Below, piece by piece: positions 20,511 to 31,532 of a stretch of 47,639 bases of DNA. The first letter of the stretch is position 1, and the number at the start of each line of letters is the position of its first letter. This stretch comes from Welwitschia mirabilis (taxonomy: Eukaryota > Gnetophyta > Gnetopsida > Welwitschiales), in contig JBOZIK010000001.1 of the NCBI GenBank assembly GCA_051453625.1, forward strand, positions 103,662,299-103,709,937. Direction: 5' to 3'. The notes beneath the pieces are model-generated. The model worked only from the letters and a program-made list of their open reading frames with translations, had not been told where the DNA came from and ran no database searches. A program made the position numbers and the translations under genes.

Positions 20511-22132
20511 TGATATTCTTGATAAACCAAGTTTTGATGATTTCACTTATCAAATATCTTATGTCATTGTCTAGACAAGTCATTACAAAGAAAATTAGAT
20601 CATGGAAAGCATAAGTTGTTGTTCAATCTTAAAAGACAATATCCCATGAAAAGGCTCAAAATTTAAAATGCAAAATTAGTTGTTTAAAGACATTTACAGT
20701 ATGGAAGACATCTATTCTAAAGATTTCTACAATTGAAATATATCTATGATAAAGACATCTACAAGTTAAAGACATCTATGATGTACCACTTTCAAATCAC
20801 ATGTTAAAGATGGCTATCTCAATAAAGATGACTATGTTAAGAATCGGACCTGACACTGCTAAACAATGTCTATATGTTTGGAGATGTCTATATGTTTGGA
20901 TATGTCTATGCTAAACTAAAATAGGTAACAAAGTTATTTTGTATCTTAATGAATATTTTACATTTCAGATCATCTATGAATGTTTCCATGGTTGATTCAT
21001 GATCATAGAGGGCTAAAGATAATACAAAGTAAATTTCATAAATGTTTTGATAAGTTCACTGAAGACATCTACGAAGTGAAGATGTCTGACTATTAGTAGA
21101 CATCTATAATTTTGAAGATATCTTGAATCAAGATTCATGTCAAATAAAAATGAAGATGTGTGTCTGACACCTAGACATTTCTATCTATTACATAATAGTT
21201 ACAAAGTTTAAATGGCTACTGTTTAAGGTTAAACGACTAGTTTGTTTTCAATGGTATAAAGGCATGATGTCACAAAATAAATTAGAAAAAAACTTCTAAG
21301 GAATACAAAAATTGAATTGAATACATAATAAAGAATGCATGGTTATGAGAACTTTTTATAAAGGATCAAAGCTATTATTTGTAAAGGAGCTTATAGTTTC
21401 TACATTATTCATTTTTTAATCCTACATCGTTGTATCATTTGTTAGCACTTGCAATGATGATGACAATGAGGAATTTAAGCTCTTTATTAAAGCTACATCA
21501 TTTAGGATCATTATTGTATTGTATTTATTGGTTCTTACATTTTGAACTATCTCAATCTTAATACTATTTTAAAGTTAATTATTGTATTATCAAACTCATT
21601 ATACGGTAACCCTTATACAGGTGTGCATTATGGTTGTGCCTGTGAGTACTTGCATTATTGTATTTCCTTCAGCGAAAGAATTTGCTTCCTTGCAAGAATC
21701 ATCTCACTTTGTTATTATATTTTCCTTAGGAGAAGAGAGTGCTACATTGTGAGAGATTCTCATATTATTGTAAGGTTAATGGTAAGCCAAAATCACTATT
21801 TCCTTGAGGGGAAGAGTTTGCTACCTTGAAAGGAGTAGCTAATTTTATGGTTATTCCTATATGCACATTTTGTTGATTTCCTTAAGGGGAAGAGGGCGCT
21901 ACCTTATAAAGAGACTCTCATTGTTATAAGGTTGGTGATGAGTGAAAACCACTATTTCTTACAGGTCAAGAATATCAAAAGGTATGAGAGGAAGCCATCC
22001 TTTATGTGTAGACATATCTAGGTTGGGGAATCACATAATCTTAGTAAGGTGTTTATTTTTACTGTTCTTTAAATTCTACATTTGGTTAAAATTTTTATTA
22101 GGTATAACTCATTCACCCCCCCAAGTTCAACA
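20511..22132 (+). repeat. copia-C 3' LTR
   Basis: Begins TGATATTCTTGATAAACC and ends CCCAAGTTCAACA. It aligns with the 5' LTR and has no gap, so it is the better copy. It carries GACGTC-type motifs at 20707, 20754, 20771, 20883, 21064, 21081 and 21099. The gypsy-1 LTR resumes at about 22135. Confidence 0.88.
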
Positions 22133-22169
22133 ATCCTTAGATATCCTATGATCTTCAGATCTTATGAAA

Positions 22170-22378
22170 ATGAGAATTTAAAAAATCATCGAATGAAGCA
22201 GTGAAATGTATGAATCCACAAGTAATCAAATAATGCAATGGACTTAATAGATCCATAAATTGCTAAATGAGGCAGTGGACTCCACAAATTGCCAAATGAG
22301 ACAATGGAAAAAGATAAATCCATATATTATCGAATGAGATAATGAACCACAAAGATCACCAAATGAGGCAATGGAGGA
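22170..22378 (+). repeat. LTR minisatellite, 6 degenerate units of about 27-38 bp
   Basis: Six successive units contain (C)AAATGAGGCAATGGA or variants, each followed by a spacer ending near CCACAAATTG. The other gypsy-1 LTR has four units at 30918-31032. Confidence 0.7.
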
Positions 22379-23200
22379 AAAGAAAAATATATGGAAAATT
22401 TATTAAAAACTAGTTATTCTTATTTAATTTTCATAAATTCGTTACTTAAAATCTTGATCTTGTATTATCTATCTTGTGACTTGGAATCCATTGACCTTTA
22501 TGTTTATCTTACCTTGGCCATACTAGGAGCCATGAAGATTTCATTGTTCTCACTCTATATTCTTGCGATTGAACAAGTGAAAAAATTAGAGTATCTAAAA
22601 ATCCAAGATAATTGCCAAGGCGGGCATAATGGAGTGGAGATCATTTTTTTCTAGTTTATGTTGTGAAAGCATATTCAGAATGTTAAACTTGTAATCTTGT
22701 CATGAATCCTAATTATATCAAATGTTGTAATTAGTTTGCGATCTTAGGATACCTTAAAACTTGTAATATGTATGTTGTGGTATATGTGAAAGTTTCATTA
22801 TGTATATTATTCTTGAATAGTATTGCAATAGAAATTGTAACAATTTGTTCTTGTGCAATTATTGTAAACTTCTTAGAAAACTTTCATATTCTAATTATAG
22901 AGTCTTGAATATAACTTGTTTTACTCACTAGAATAATAGATGGCATATAAGATATATAGAACTATAGAAATGTAAAATGTCAAACTTACCCCTCTCTAAA
23001 ATATTTATAATTTCTAAATATTAATATTAAGAAATCCATGGTTAGGTTAATTAGGAAAAATTTCATAAATATGTATATAAACATTATAAATATCCTAATA
23101 TAGTTAAATAAGGAGCTCATGTGATATGAGGAGTTGTTATTAGAAATCTTTTGTTTGTGCTATCATGTAACTTCTTATGGTACATTATATTAACATGATT

Positions 23201-23210
23201 NNNNNNNNNN
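23201..23210. other. assembly gap (10 N)
   Basis: ATGATT stands on both sides. The 3' LTR (near 32360) has this ATGATT once and nothing extra, so no sequence is likely to be missing. Confidence 0.8.
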
Positions 23211-23646
23211 ATGATTTTATATAAAGAAGAAGGTGTTAATTTAAAGAAGGATGTTATTTGAAAGAAGAGAAGAAAAGGAGGAGGCCCACATAGGAATAGT
23301 GGACCCATGAATACGAGGCAGCAAAAATATTGGACTCTGGTGTGAAGTTATCGTTTAATGAAATAGGAACATTCTTTTATATTAGTCTCCACCTCATAAA
23401 ATTTTTGTTATGTTACTTTATAATTTAAAAAGAAGGGGCATTTTAATTAAAGAAATATCATTGTGGAAAAAGAGAGCCATGTGAGAAAGAAGGCGAGGTT
23501 CAGAATGATAAGCAAGCTACCATTATTTAATTCGTCGTTGCCTCTCTTTACTTGTCACCTTATAATTGTGAATATTTAAATGTTGAGGGAGTGTTAACTA
23601 GCTTACTAAGGAGGGGCGTGCAAGATGTGGCATGAAAAAGAGAGGC

Positions 23647-23687
23647 GGGGTAGGGGAAAAAGAGGGAAGGGGAAGCGGGAGGGAGGG
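23647..23687 (+). other. G-quadruplex-type tract
   Basis: Seven runs of three or four G in 41 bases (starting 23647, 23653, 23664, 23669, 23677, 23681, 23685), with loops of 1-7 bases. The end, GGGGAAGCGGGAGGGAGGG, is a textbook four-run motif. The matching part of the other LTR (about 32700-32760) lacks it. Confidence 0.65.
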
Positions 23688-24117
23688 AGAAAGGCACTGA
23701 TTAAATTAAAGTAAAGATGATAAGGAGGAGAAAGCCCACATGAGGAATCTACAATAAAACGCAACCCCCCATTAGCTTAAGAAGGCATTCTAGACCTTTA
23801 TCAGCCATCCCTAAAGGTACAAAATAATATTATAACCAACATGTTAGAATAGCGGTGGGAGTGCCACCTTAAGAAAATCTTTAAGAAGAATTATTATACA
23901 CTTAAAGGAAGTTCTTGGGAAGTCAAACCAATGCTATTAGCCTCAAGATGTACATTAGACATCACTTTTCTCCTTTAATCTCAAGCTTTAATTATAATGT
24001 TTTATTAAAATCTTATTTTCAAAATATAAAAATATTAATAATATTTATTATTATAGGAAAATGCCTTAAGAGTCAAAAAAAATTCTTAATGTTAAAGAAG
24101 CTTGGCTCCTATATTAC

Positions 24118-24195
24118 TTGCTACCTATAAGCAATTTATATGGTGTTTCTATTTATTTGCTACCTATAAGCAATTTATATGGTGTTTCTATTTAT
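24118..24195 (+). repeat. 39-bp perfect tandem duplication in the 5' LTR
   Basis: The unit TTGCTACCTATAAGCAA...TTAT occurs twice (24118-24156, 24157-24195) without a mismatch. The 3' LTR has it once (about 33265-33300), so the duplication arose after integration or in assembly. Confidence 0.8.
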
Positions 24196-24324
24196 TTTCT
24201 TTTATAAAAATGCTTGAATAACTTAAGTAATGATTATGTCATATCTTGATTAAATTTAAGTCTTATAAATTATATCATAGCACCATTTTGAAGATTTTAA
24301 GTAAATAAAGCAAGTCTTACATTT

Positions 24325-24336
24325 TGGTATCAAAGC
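24325..24336 (+). promoter_or_regulatory. primer-binding site of gypsy-1 (tRNA-Met type)
   Basis: TGGTATCAAAGC, one base from TGGTATCAGAGC, three bases after the LTR end. The 3' end of the element has TTGATACAAAG by chance similarity only. Confidence 0.8.
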
Positions 24337-24489
24337 AAGTTAAAATTTTTAGCTATACTAATTTTGAACTTTATATTTTAACATTAGAGAATAGGTTGCA
24401 ATTTCACTAGGCATAACTAGTTGTTGTAAGTTTTCACATTAAGGCCTAGGTTTGTGATGTGTGAAGTTTGATTTCCACATAATCAATAT

Positions 24490-25540
24490 GGCCCTAAGAA
24501 GAGAAGTAAACCAACCAAGTAAAGTTACAGCATTAGTAAATGAAGTTAACAACTTAATGGGTGAGCTTCATGAGTAAAGCAATGACAGGAAAGATAGTGC
24601 TTCTCTCAAGAAAATGATGATGCAATTTAAGAGCATGAACCCNNNNNNNNNNNNNNNNNNNNNNNNNNNNNNNNNNNNNNNNNNNNNNNNNNNNNNNNNN
24701 NNNNNNNNNNNNNNNNNNNNNNNNNNNNNNNNNNNNNNNNNNTTCTCTCAAGAAAATGATGATGCAATTTAAGAGCATGAACCCTCTAGCTTTCAAATGT
24801 ATTAATAATGTAGTAGATGCAAAAGCATGGTTGATTTCTATACAAAAGGAATTATAATTATTTAATTTTAGTATGAAATAGAAGGCAATATTAGCAATTC
24901 ATTAACTTGTTAAAACAGTAGCTTTATGATGGGAGGAAAGACTTCAAGCATCATTTTCAATGCCTATAACATGGAATGAATTTAAAAGAAGATTTAGAGA
25001 TACATACATCTTAAAATTTTTTAAAGATGTAGAGGCCAATAAATTCTACCATCTTAGATAGAATTTTATAACAATAGCCCAATATGAGCATAAATTTAGA
25101 AGACTTGTGATTGGTCTACATCCAGCAATTCAAAATCAAGTCAAACTATTTCAATTAAAGACCATTGTAGAGGCCTTAAAGAAGGTCATACTTAGTGAGG
25201 AATCATGGATCACAAATACAAATTTTATGGAGAAAAGTAAAATGTCTCAAGATAACAGAAGAATGCAAACATGGAAGAAACCATTCTATTGGAATATAGG
25301 TATGATTATAGGAAGAGATAGAGTAAATATAACTATAGCCAATACTAGGAAAACACATCAATAGCAAGGAAGAATGTAGATTCGACCAACTACAAGAAAT
25401 GGTTGATTTGCAAGACCACCAAAAAATGATTAGTATTTTAAAAATGCAACTAATGATTTCAAGAACATGGGGTATTTTTTATGTCAAGGATCTCATTATG
25501 TTAGGAATTTCCCTAAAAGCAAAAAATAGTGAGTAACTAC
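24490..25540 (+). pseudogene. gypsy-1 gag remnant
   Basis: Begins MALRREVNQPSKVTALVNEV at 24490. AKAWLISIQKEL (about 24820) matches the AExWLxxIEKxF start of the retrotransposon gag domain. WEERLQASF, ITWNEFKRRFRDTY and YEHKFRRLVIGLHPAIQNQV (about 24938-25140) follow in the family order. An open stretch of 85 codons lies at 25107-25364. The zinc knuckle near 25470-25510 reads YFLCQGSHYVRNF: first and last Cys lost, one residue deleted. A 100-N gap (24643-24742) is flanked by a 42-base repeat. Stops replace Gln and Trp in several places. Confidence 0.85.
24643..24742. other. assembly gap (100 N) with repeated flanks
   Basis: 24601-24642 recurs at 24743-24784 without a difference. The gag frame reads on if one copy is dropped. 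Confidence 0.92.
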
Positions 25541-25649
25541 AACAAATGCTAGGAAGCTATATGCCTCTAAGAAAAGTAGTTAGTCAAAAGTAATTTGAAA
25601 ACTATAGATACTTTGTTAAATATTTTTGTAAAAATTTGAGTAGAACCGA

Positions 25650-25940
25650 ATGCACTTGATTCTTTTATCTCATACTTGGTAGATAAAAAGATGGTATTAG
25701 AAGTTAAGAAGGTCAATCAATTGATAGTAGAACTTCTAGATGATAGTTAAATTAAAACAATTAGAGAAACATGTATGTGTATATTACATATTGCTAGTTA
25801 TAAATTTAAAGTGCAACTATTAGTATTGAAATTAGGCTATTTGGGTATTATTCTAGGGATGGATTGATGCAAGAAAATAAAGCTCAAATAAATTACTATA
25901 ATAGTAAGGTTATAGTAAAGGGAAAAGACTATGTTTGACA
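25650..25940 (+). pseudogene. gypsy-1 protease remnant
   Basis: NALDSFISYLVDKKMVLEV (about 25661-25720) matches the chromovirus protease start xSGATHSFISxxxAxxLGL. LGYLGIILGMD*C (about 25830-25870) matches the FDVILGMDWL block, with TGG (Trp) now TGA. The spacing of the two blocks is normal. Confidence 0.75.
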
Positions 25941-26084
25941 ATTATATTAACACTTTTATCAGAAAACCTATTTAGAAGTAAGCAAATAAAAAAGGAATTC
26001 AAACATGGATAAGCATTTAAAATTATTAAATTTTATTTATCTTTGTAAAGCAAGCCAACTATGTCAGATATTCTAGTAATGTAG

Positions 26085-27420
26085 GAAGTTTTTTATGTCT
26101 TTCTAGATGAGTTACCAAGATGTCCTTTAAAAAGAGCAAAAGATTTTGAAATGACTCTTAAACAAGGAGCAGAACCTATCACAAAGGCACTATACAAAAT
26201 GCTTCCTATGGAGTTGGCAAAATTAAAAACTCAGTTAATGACACCTTTGGATAAAGAGTTTATTAGGCTAAGTATTTCACCATGGGATGCTCCAGTGTTA
26301 TTTGTTAAAAATAAGGATGGCAGATTAAGGTTATGTATGAATTTTAAAATGATAAACAAAAAATGATAAACAAAGTAACAAAAATAAATAGTTAATAATT
26401 TCCTAGAATTGATGATTTGTTTGATCAACTAAAGTTTGTTAAGTTTTTATCAAAAATTTATCTCAAATTAGGATACTATCAACTTAGAATTAAGGAAGAA
26501 GATATTTTTAAAATAGCATTTTGCCCCAAGTATGACCATTATAAATTTCATGTAGTGCTATTTAAACTTATCTTACATTTATGGAAATTATGAATAATAT
26601 TTTTCAAGCATATATAAATGAATTTATGCTAGTACTTATTGATGAAATTTTAGTTTATTCATCAATTAAGAAGGATCATGAAAAACATCTATGAATAGTA
26701 TTGGATACTTTAAGAGAAATAAATTTTTTTGCCAACCTTAAAAAGTGTGAATTTTGAATAACTAAGATTAAATTTTTGGGGCATATAATTTTAGAAGAAG
26801 GAATTAGCATGGATAGTAATAAAGTGCAAGCAATGGTAGATTATCCCAACCTAGAATGAGTAACTAAAGTAAGAACTTTTCTTAGATTGGTTGGAGATTA
26901 TAGACGATTTATTCGAAACTTTTTAAAGATTACTATTTCTCTTACATCCTTGCTATGGAAAGATGATCCCTTTAATTGGATAACAGATTATGAAGAAGCA
27001 ATTTAAAAATTAAAAGATGCCCTTGTATTTGCATCTATTTTGAAAATATCAGAACCTAAGAAAATGTATATAGTCTATATTGATGCTTTTAGGGAAGGGT
27101 TAAGAGCAATATTAATGCATGAAGGAGGATTTATGTATCTAGACAACTAAAGAATCATGAAAGGAATTATCTTGTGTATGATTTAGAACTGGCTTTTGTA
27201 ATTTATACATTTAAGATTTGGAGGCATTACTTATATTGAGATAAAGTTTAAATTTGGACAGATCATTAAAGTATTAATTCATACTCAACCCAACTTGAAT
27301 CTTAGGCAAATAAGATGGATGAAATTCTTACAATATTATAACTTGACAATAAACTACCACAAGGGAAGAGCAAATGTAGTGGCTTATGTGTTAAGTAGGA
27401 GAAGGCATTTTATTAATTGC
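26085..27420 (+). pseudogene. gypsy-1 reverse transcriptase and RNase H remnant
   Basis: [20 protein letters not shown] leads into the open stretch 26151-26366: [40 protein letters not shown] and [15 protein letters not shown], the classic gypsy RT start. Then [20 protein letters not shown] and [16 protein letters not shown] follow. The active-site box is at 26635-26646 and reads L-I-D-E in place of F-I-D-D. The RNase H start YIDAFREGL (about 27070) matches YCDASKxGLG. RQIRWMKFLQYYNLTINYHK and ANVVAYVLSRRR (about 27300-27405) match the RNase H end, where the DALSR Asp is now Tyr. The residue changes and stops make it inactive. Confidence 0.9.
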
Positions 27421-27479
27421 TTCAGTGTGTAAAAATACTTATATAAATTTATTTTTAATTTGAAATAGAGCGGTCATCT

Positions 27480-29160
27480 ATGCAAAAAGGTGAAGGAAGA
27501 AGGGATTGAAGGATTTGCAATATTTATTGATGAATTTGTTATTTTTAAAAATAAAATTGTAATGATTAATGAAGAATAGGTGAAGCAGGTTATTTTCAAT
27601 GAATTTCATAGCACACGTTATACTATCCATCTAGGAGTTAATAAAATGTACAAAGATATTAAACAATCTTTTTGGTAGTTAGGAATTACATCTGAAGTTA
27701 CTAACTTTGTAGTTAAATGTATGACTTGTTAACTAGTCAAATCTAAACATTAACATTTAGCTAGAATTTTGTAATCCCATGGCATTCCAAAATGAAAATA
27801 AAAAGTAGTCAATATGGATTTTATAACAAGTCTACACAAGATAAAATAAGGTTATAATTCTATTCTAGTAGTGGTCAATCTCTTAACCAAAAGTGCACAT
27901 TTTTATCTAGTGAAAACAACAAATTTACTAAAAGGATTAAAAAAGAATATATAAGGAATATAGCCAAGTTACATGTAGTACTTAAAACAATTATTTTAAA
28001 CAAAGATAGTAAGTTCACATCTAGATTTTAAACATCATTCGATAAAGAATTAGAAATTGACTTAAACTTAAGTGCAAATTTTCATTCTCAAATAGATGAC
28101 CAAATACAAAGAATAAATAAAATTTTGGAAGACTTATTAAGATCAATAATTTTGTATTTTAGAGGATCTTAGATGGATTATTTAGCATTGGTACATTTTA
28201 CTTATAATAATAGCTACCAAGAATATAGGATGCATACCTTTTGAAGCATTACATGGAAGGACATGTAGAATACTAATAACATGGTTTAATGTAGCAAACA
28301 ATAAATTATTAAAGGTACCATCTATTTAATATTTAGAAGAGNNNNNNNNNNNNNNNNNNNNNNNNNNNNNNNNNNNNNNNNNNNNNNNNNNNNNNNNNNN
28401 NNNNNNNNNNNNNNNNNNNNNNNNNNNNNNNNNNNNNNNNNAGTAAGTTCACATCTAGATTTTAAACATCATTCGATAAAGAATTAGAAACTAACTTAAA
28501 CTTGAGTGAAAATTTTCATCCTCAAATAGATAACTAAATTCAAAGAACAAATCAAATTTTGGAAGACTTATTAAGATCAATAATTTTAGATTTTGGAGGA
28601 TCTTAGATGGATTATTTAGCATTGGTACAATTTACTTATAATAATAGCTACCAAGAATTAATAGGATGCATACCTTTTGAAGCATTACATGGAAGGATAT
28701 GTAGAATACTAATAACATGGTTTAATGCAGCAAATAAGAAATTATTAAAGGTACCATCTATTTAATATTTAGAAGAGAAAGTGAAAATGATTAGAAAAAG
28801 ATTGAAGATAGTGAAGGATAGGCAAGCTAAGTATGCAAATCATCAAAGAAGACATATAGAGGTTCAAGAATGAGATCATGTCTATCTTAAATGCTTACTA
28901 TTTAACGGATTTTTTCAGTTTGGTAAAAAAGAAAAATTGGCCCTAAGATTTATAGGGCCTTATTAGATTATCAAGAGGATTCGACCAGTAGCTTATGAGT
29001 TAGCCTTACCATCACATCTATGAGCTCTTCACAATGCTCTCCACATATCCTTGTTGCCAAAATGTTTATCTAATAAGACAAAGAAAATTCTTGATCAACA
29101 AATAAATTTTTTTTTAAATTATTCAATTATGAATCAACTAATTAAAATTTTAGATCAANN
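27480..29160 (+). pseudogene. gypsy-1 integrase remnant
   Basis: The H2C2 zinc domain is readable: EFHSTRYTIHLGVNKMYKDI from 27601 and C-M-T-C at 27718-27729. NMDFITSLHKIK*GYNSI (about 27811) and LLTKSAHFYLVKTT give the first catalytic Asp region. NKDSKFTSRF (about 28000-28030) gives the second, with the first Asp of the usual DRDSKFTSRFW changed to Asn. DYLALVHFTYNNSY follows. The C-terminal part reads RLKIVKDRQAKYANHQRRHI, LALRFIGPYQIIKRIRPVAY and HNALHISLLPK, as in chromovirus integrases. Two 100-N gaps (28342, 29159) with long repeated flanks fall inside, so parts appear twice. Confidence 0.88.
28342..28441. other. assembly gap (100 N) with long, diverged repeated flanks
   Basis: 28008-28341 recurs at 28442-28775. 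In the first 120 bases I count about 14 differences by eye, more than expected for sequencing error. Confidence 0.85.
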
Positions 29161-29258
29161 NNNNNNNNNNNNNNNNNNNNNNNNNNNNNNNNNNNNNNNN
29201 NNNNNNNNNNNNNNNNNNNNNNNNNNNNNNNNNNNNNNNNNNNNNNNNNNNNNNNNNN
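29159..29258. other. assembly gap (100 N) with long repeated flanks
   Basis: 28800-29158 recurs from 29259 to about 29617 with scattered substitutions. Both copies encode the integrase C-terminus. Confidence 0.88.
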
Positions 29259-29559
29259 GATTGAAGATAGTGAAGGATAGGCAAGCTAAGTATGCAAATC
29301 ACCAAAGAAGACATATAGAGGTTCAACAATGAGATCATGTCTATCTTAAATGCTTACTATTTAAAAGAGTTTTTCAGTTTGGTAAAAAAGAAGAATTGGC
29401 CCTAAGATTTATAGAGCCTTATTAGATTATCAAGAGGATTCGACCAGTAGCTTATGAGTTAGCCTTACCATCACATTTATCAGCTTTTCATAATGCTTTC
29501 CACATATCCTTGTTGTTGAAATATTTATCTAATGAGACAAAGAAAATTCTTGATTAACA

Positions 29560-29740
29560 AATGGAAAATTTTTTAAATTGTTGAATTAAGAATCAACTAA
29601 TTCAAATTTTAGATTAAAACTAAATGGTGTTATGAAGTAAAATTGTGCAACTTTATAAAATTTAATGGTCAAATCAATCTATAGAAGAAGCAACTTGGGA
29701 AACAAAATAGATATTAAGCAATGAAAACTAGAGCTTTTGA
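29560..29740 (+). pseudogene. gypsy-1 chromodomain-like C-terminus
   Basis: QILD* is followed by a broken stretch and then WSNQSIEEATWETK (about 29673-29712), matching the RNxSVEEATWE end of the plant chromovirus chromodomain. In active elements this tail guides integration to heterochromatin. It is incomplete and broken here. Confidence 0.65.
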
Positions 29741-29763
29741 TAAGTTCCCATAGGAAACTTCTT

Positions 29764-29779
29764 AAAGAGGTGAGAAGAA
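29764..29779 (+). other. polypurine tract of gypsy-1
   Basis: AAAGAGGTGAGAAGAA lies directly before the 3' LTR start. Only one T interrupts the purine run. Confidence 0.75.
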
Positions 29780-30400
29780 TTTCATATCCCAAATTTTCAA
29801 GGTTATAAAACGTAGCCTAAGAATTTTTTTGAAATTTTTAATAAAGAAAAATAAATGATATAGTCTAAGTTAATGTCTTATGGGACAAAAGATTTATTAC
29901 AAATGGCAAGATATGTAGAGGTGATAAAAATTTTATTTTTGATATTATTCATTGGAAATTATTGCTAAATATATCATCTTGATTAGTTACATAAAAATAA
30001 TTACAATTAAATTACGTTTTCTCATCATGGAAAAATAGTGACATGCTTGTGCAATTCTACCATTTATTTCACAATAGCCTATTTGAGTTAGCAGTAATGA
30101 TTAATTTCAAATTTGAAAAGATTATATTACCATGTGACTAACTTATCTTCTTTTTGCTTTTGTTGAAAAACACTAAAGAACTTGAATCTTATAACTTATG
30201 CAAGCATTTTTTTCATGATTATTATTTCTTGGCAAAATAAATTTTGGAATGATAAGTAGTTACTATGATGATAAAATAGTAAATATACCTAGTGGTCAGG
30301 CAAAGTAATGATTGGAAGTTATAGAATCTTAATTGTCTTCTTTTTCAAAATTGTGTCTCTTCATATCCTCATGTCTCTTCATATCCTCTACATCCTCTTA

Positions 30401-30410
30401 TTATATATAG
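30401..30410 (+). promoter_or_regulatory. TATA box, gypsy-1 3' LTR
   Basis: TTATATATAG, at the place of TTATATATAA in the 5' LTR. Just before it, TCTCTTCATATCCTC occurs twice in tandem (about 30356-30388); the 5' LTR has one copy. Confidence 0.5.
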
Positions 30411-30917
30411 GACTTTCTTTCTTCTTTTATTTGTGTATTTTTTAAGGAAACCATATATTATTGGATCTTGATAACTTTAAGACTTGAATCTTTGAAAGCA
30501 TTGAAGTCTTGAAATCCTTGAAGTGTTGAAAAGATTACATAGCTTTACATTCAATTTCAAGTATGGTTCAAATTAATTTTTTTCATCTTTATGTGGTTCT
30601 TTAGTTTTGCTTCTTTGTTTGTTCTTTATTTTGCATCCTTTTCAATGCTTAATGATGTGCTTGTTTCTTAATGAAATACTGCTTTCTCGATAAAAATTTA
30701 AAATTTTAAGTTGTATTCCTTGTCTATGAGTATTGAATTCTATCACTTTCTTAATAAATATTTTGGAAGTTTGAGTGTGATTGCAACCTAAAATTTTATT
30801 CTTGTTGCTTATAAAAATTTATTCCTTATTCTTAGTAATGTATTTTGATTAAAAAAATCTTGCGTCTTCTTATGATATATTGTGACCTTTAGATCTTATG
30901 GAAATGAGAATTTCAAA

Positions 30918-31032
30918 GATCGCCAAATGAGATAGTGAACTCCATATATTACTAAATGAGGCAGTGAAATAAAAAAATCCACACATTGCTAAATGATGTA
31001 GTGGAATCCATAGATTGTTGAATGAGACAATG
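30918..31032 (+). repeat. LTR minisatellite, 4 units
   Basis: Four units of the same AAATGAGxxAxTG repeat that has six units at 22170-22378. A diverged second version lies at 31340-31450 after the gap. Confidence 0.65.
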
Positions 31033-31167
31033 AAGGAAAAGAAAAATATATGAAAAATTTATTAAAAACCAACTATTTTCATTTTGTTTCAATAAATTCA
31101 TCGGTCGAAATCTTGAACTTAATTATCTATCTTGTAACTTAGGATCCATTGACGTTTATCTTTGCTT

Positions 31168-31267
31168 NNNNNNNNNNNNNNNNNNNNNNNNNNNNNNNNN
31201 NNNNNNNNNNNNNNNNNNNNNNNNNNNNNNNNNNNNNNNNNNNNNNNNNNNNNNNNNNNNNNNNNNN
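31168..31267. other. assembly gap (100 N) with diverged repeated flanks
   Basis: About 30836-31130 recurs at 31268-31530, but with indels inside the minisatellite. The two flanks may come from different alleles or different element copies. Confidence 0.85.
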
Positions 31268-31532
31268 GTAATGTATTTTGATTAAAAAAATCTTGCATCT
31301 TCTTATGATATCTTGTGACCTTAAGATCTTATGGAAATGAGAATTTCAAAGATCACCGAATGAGGTAGTGTGAACTCCATAGATTACTAAATGAGGCAGC
31401 GAAATACCTGAATGACGTTGTGGAACCCATAGATCATTGAATGGGATAATGAAGGAAAATAAAAATATATGAAAAACCAATTATTTTCATTTTGTTTCAA
31501 TAAGTTCATTGCCTGAAATCTTGATCTTATAT

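Larger units (their letters stand above)
12719..22134 (+). mobile_element. copia-C: SIRE-like copia element with pol deleted, inside the gypsy-1 LTR
   Basis: Two LTRs (12719-14988, 20511-22132) surround a primer site, gag, a protease/pre-integrase region, a C-terminal RNase H scrap and an env-like ORF. The gypsy-1 sequence stops at CATATTTTTA and resumes at CCTTAGATATCC; the uninterrupted 3' LTR of gypsy-1 reads CTTCTTATGATATC at this point. The flanks TTTTA and CCTTA may be a decayed 5-bp duplication of TCTTA. Integrase and RT are absent, so it is non-autonomous as well as decayed. Confidence 0.85.
22135..24321 (+). repeat. gypsy-1 5' LTR, part after copia-C
   Basis: Aligns with about 30880-33426 of the 3' LTR (AGATCTTATGAAAATGAG; GTGGACCCA; CAAATAAAGCAAGTCTTACA). 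It ends TCTTACA at 24321, four bases before the primer site. It contains a minisatellite, a G-rich tract and a 39-bp tandem duplication, described separately. Confidence 0.88.

Noticed and set aside
21542-21829. 95-codon open stretch as a gene
   Set aside because: It lies inside the copia-C 3' LTR; the 5' LTR copy is not open in this frame.
22391-22654. 87-codon open stretch as a gene
   Set aside because: It lies inside the gypsy-1 LTR; the other LTR copy does not keep the frame.
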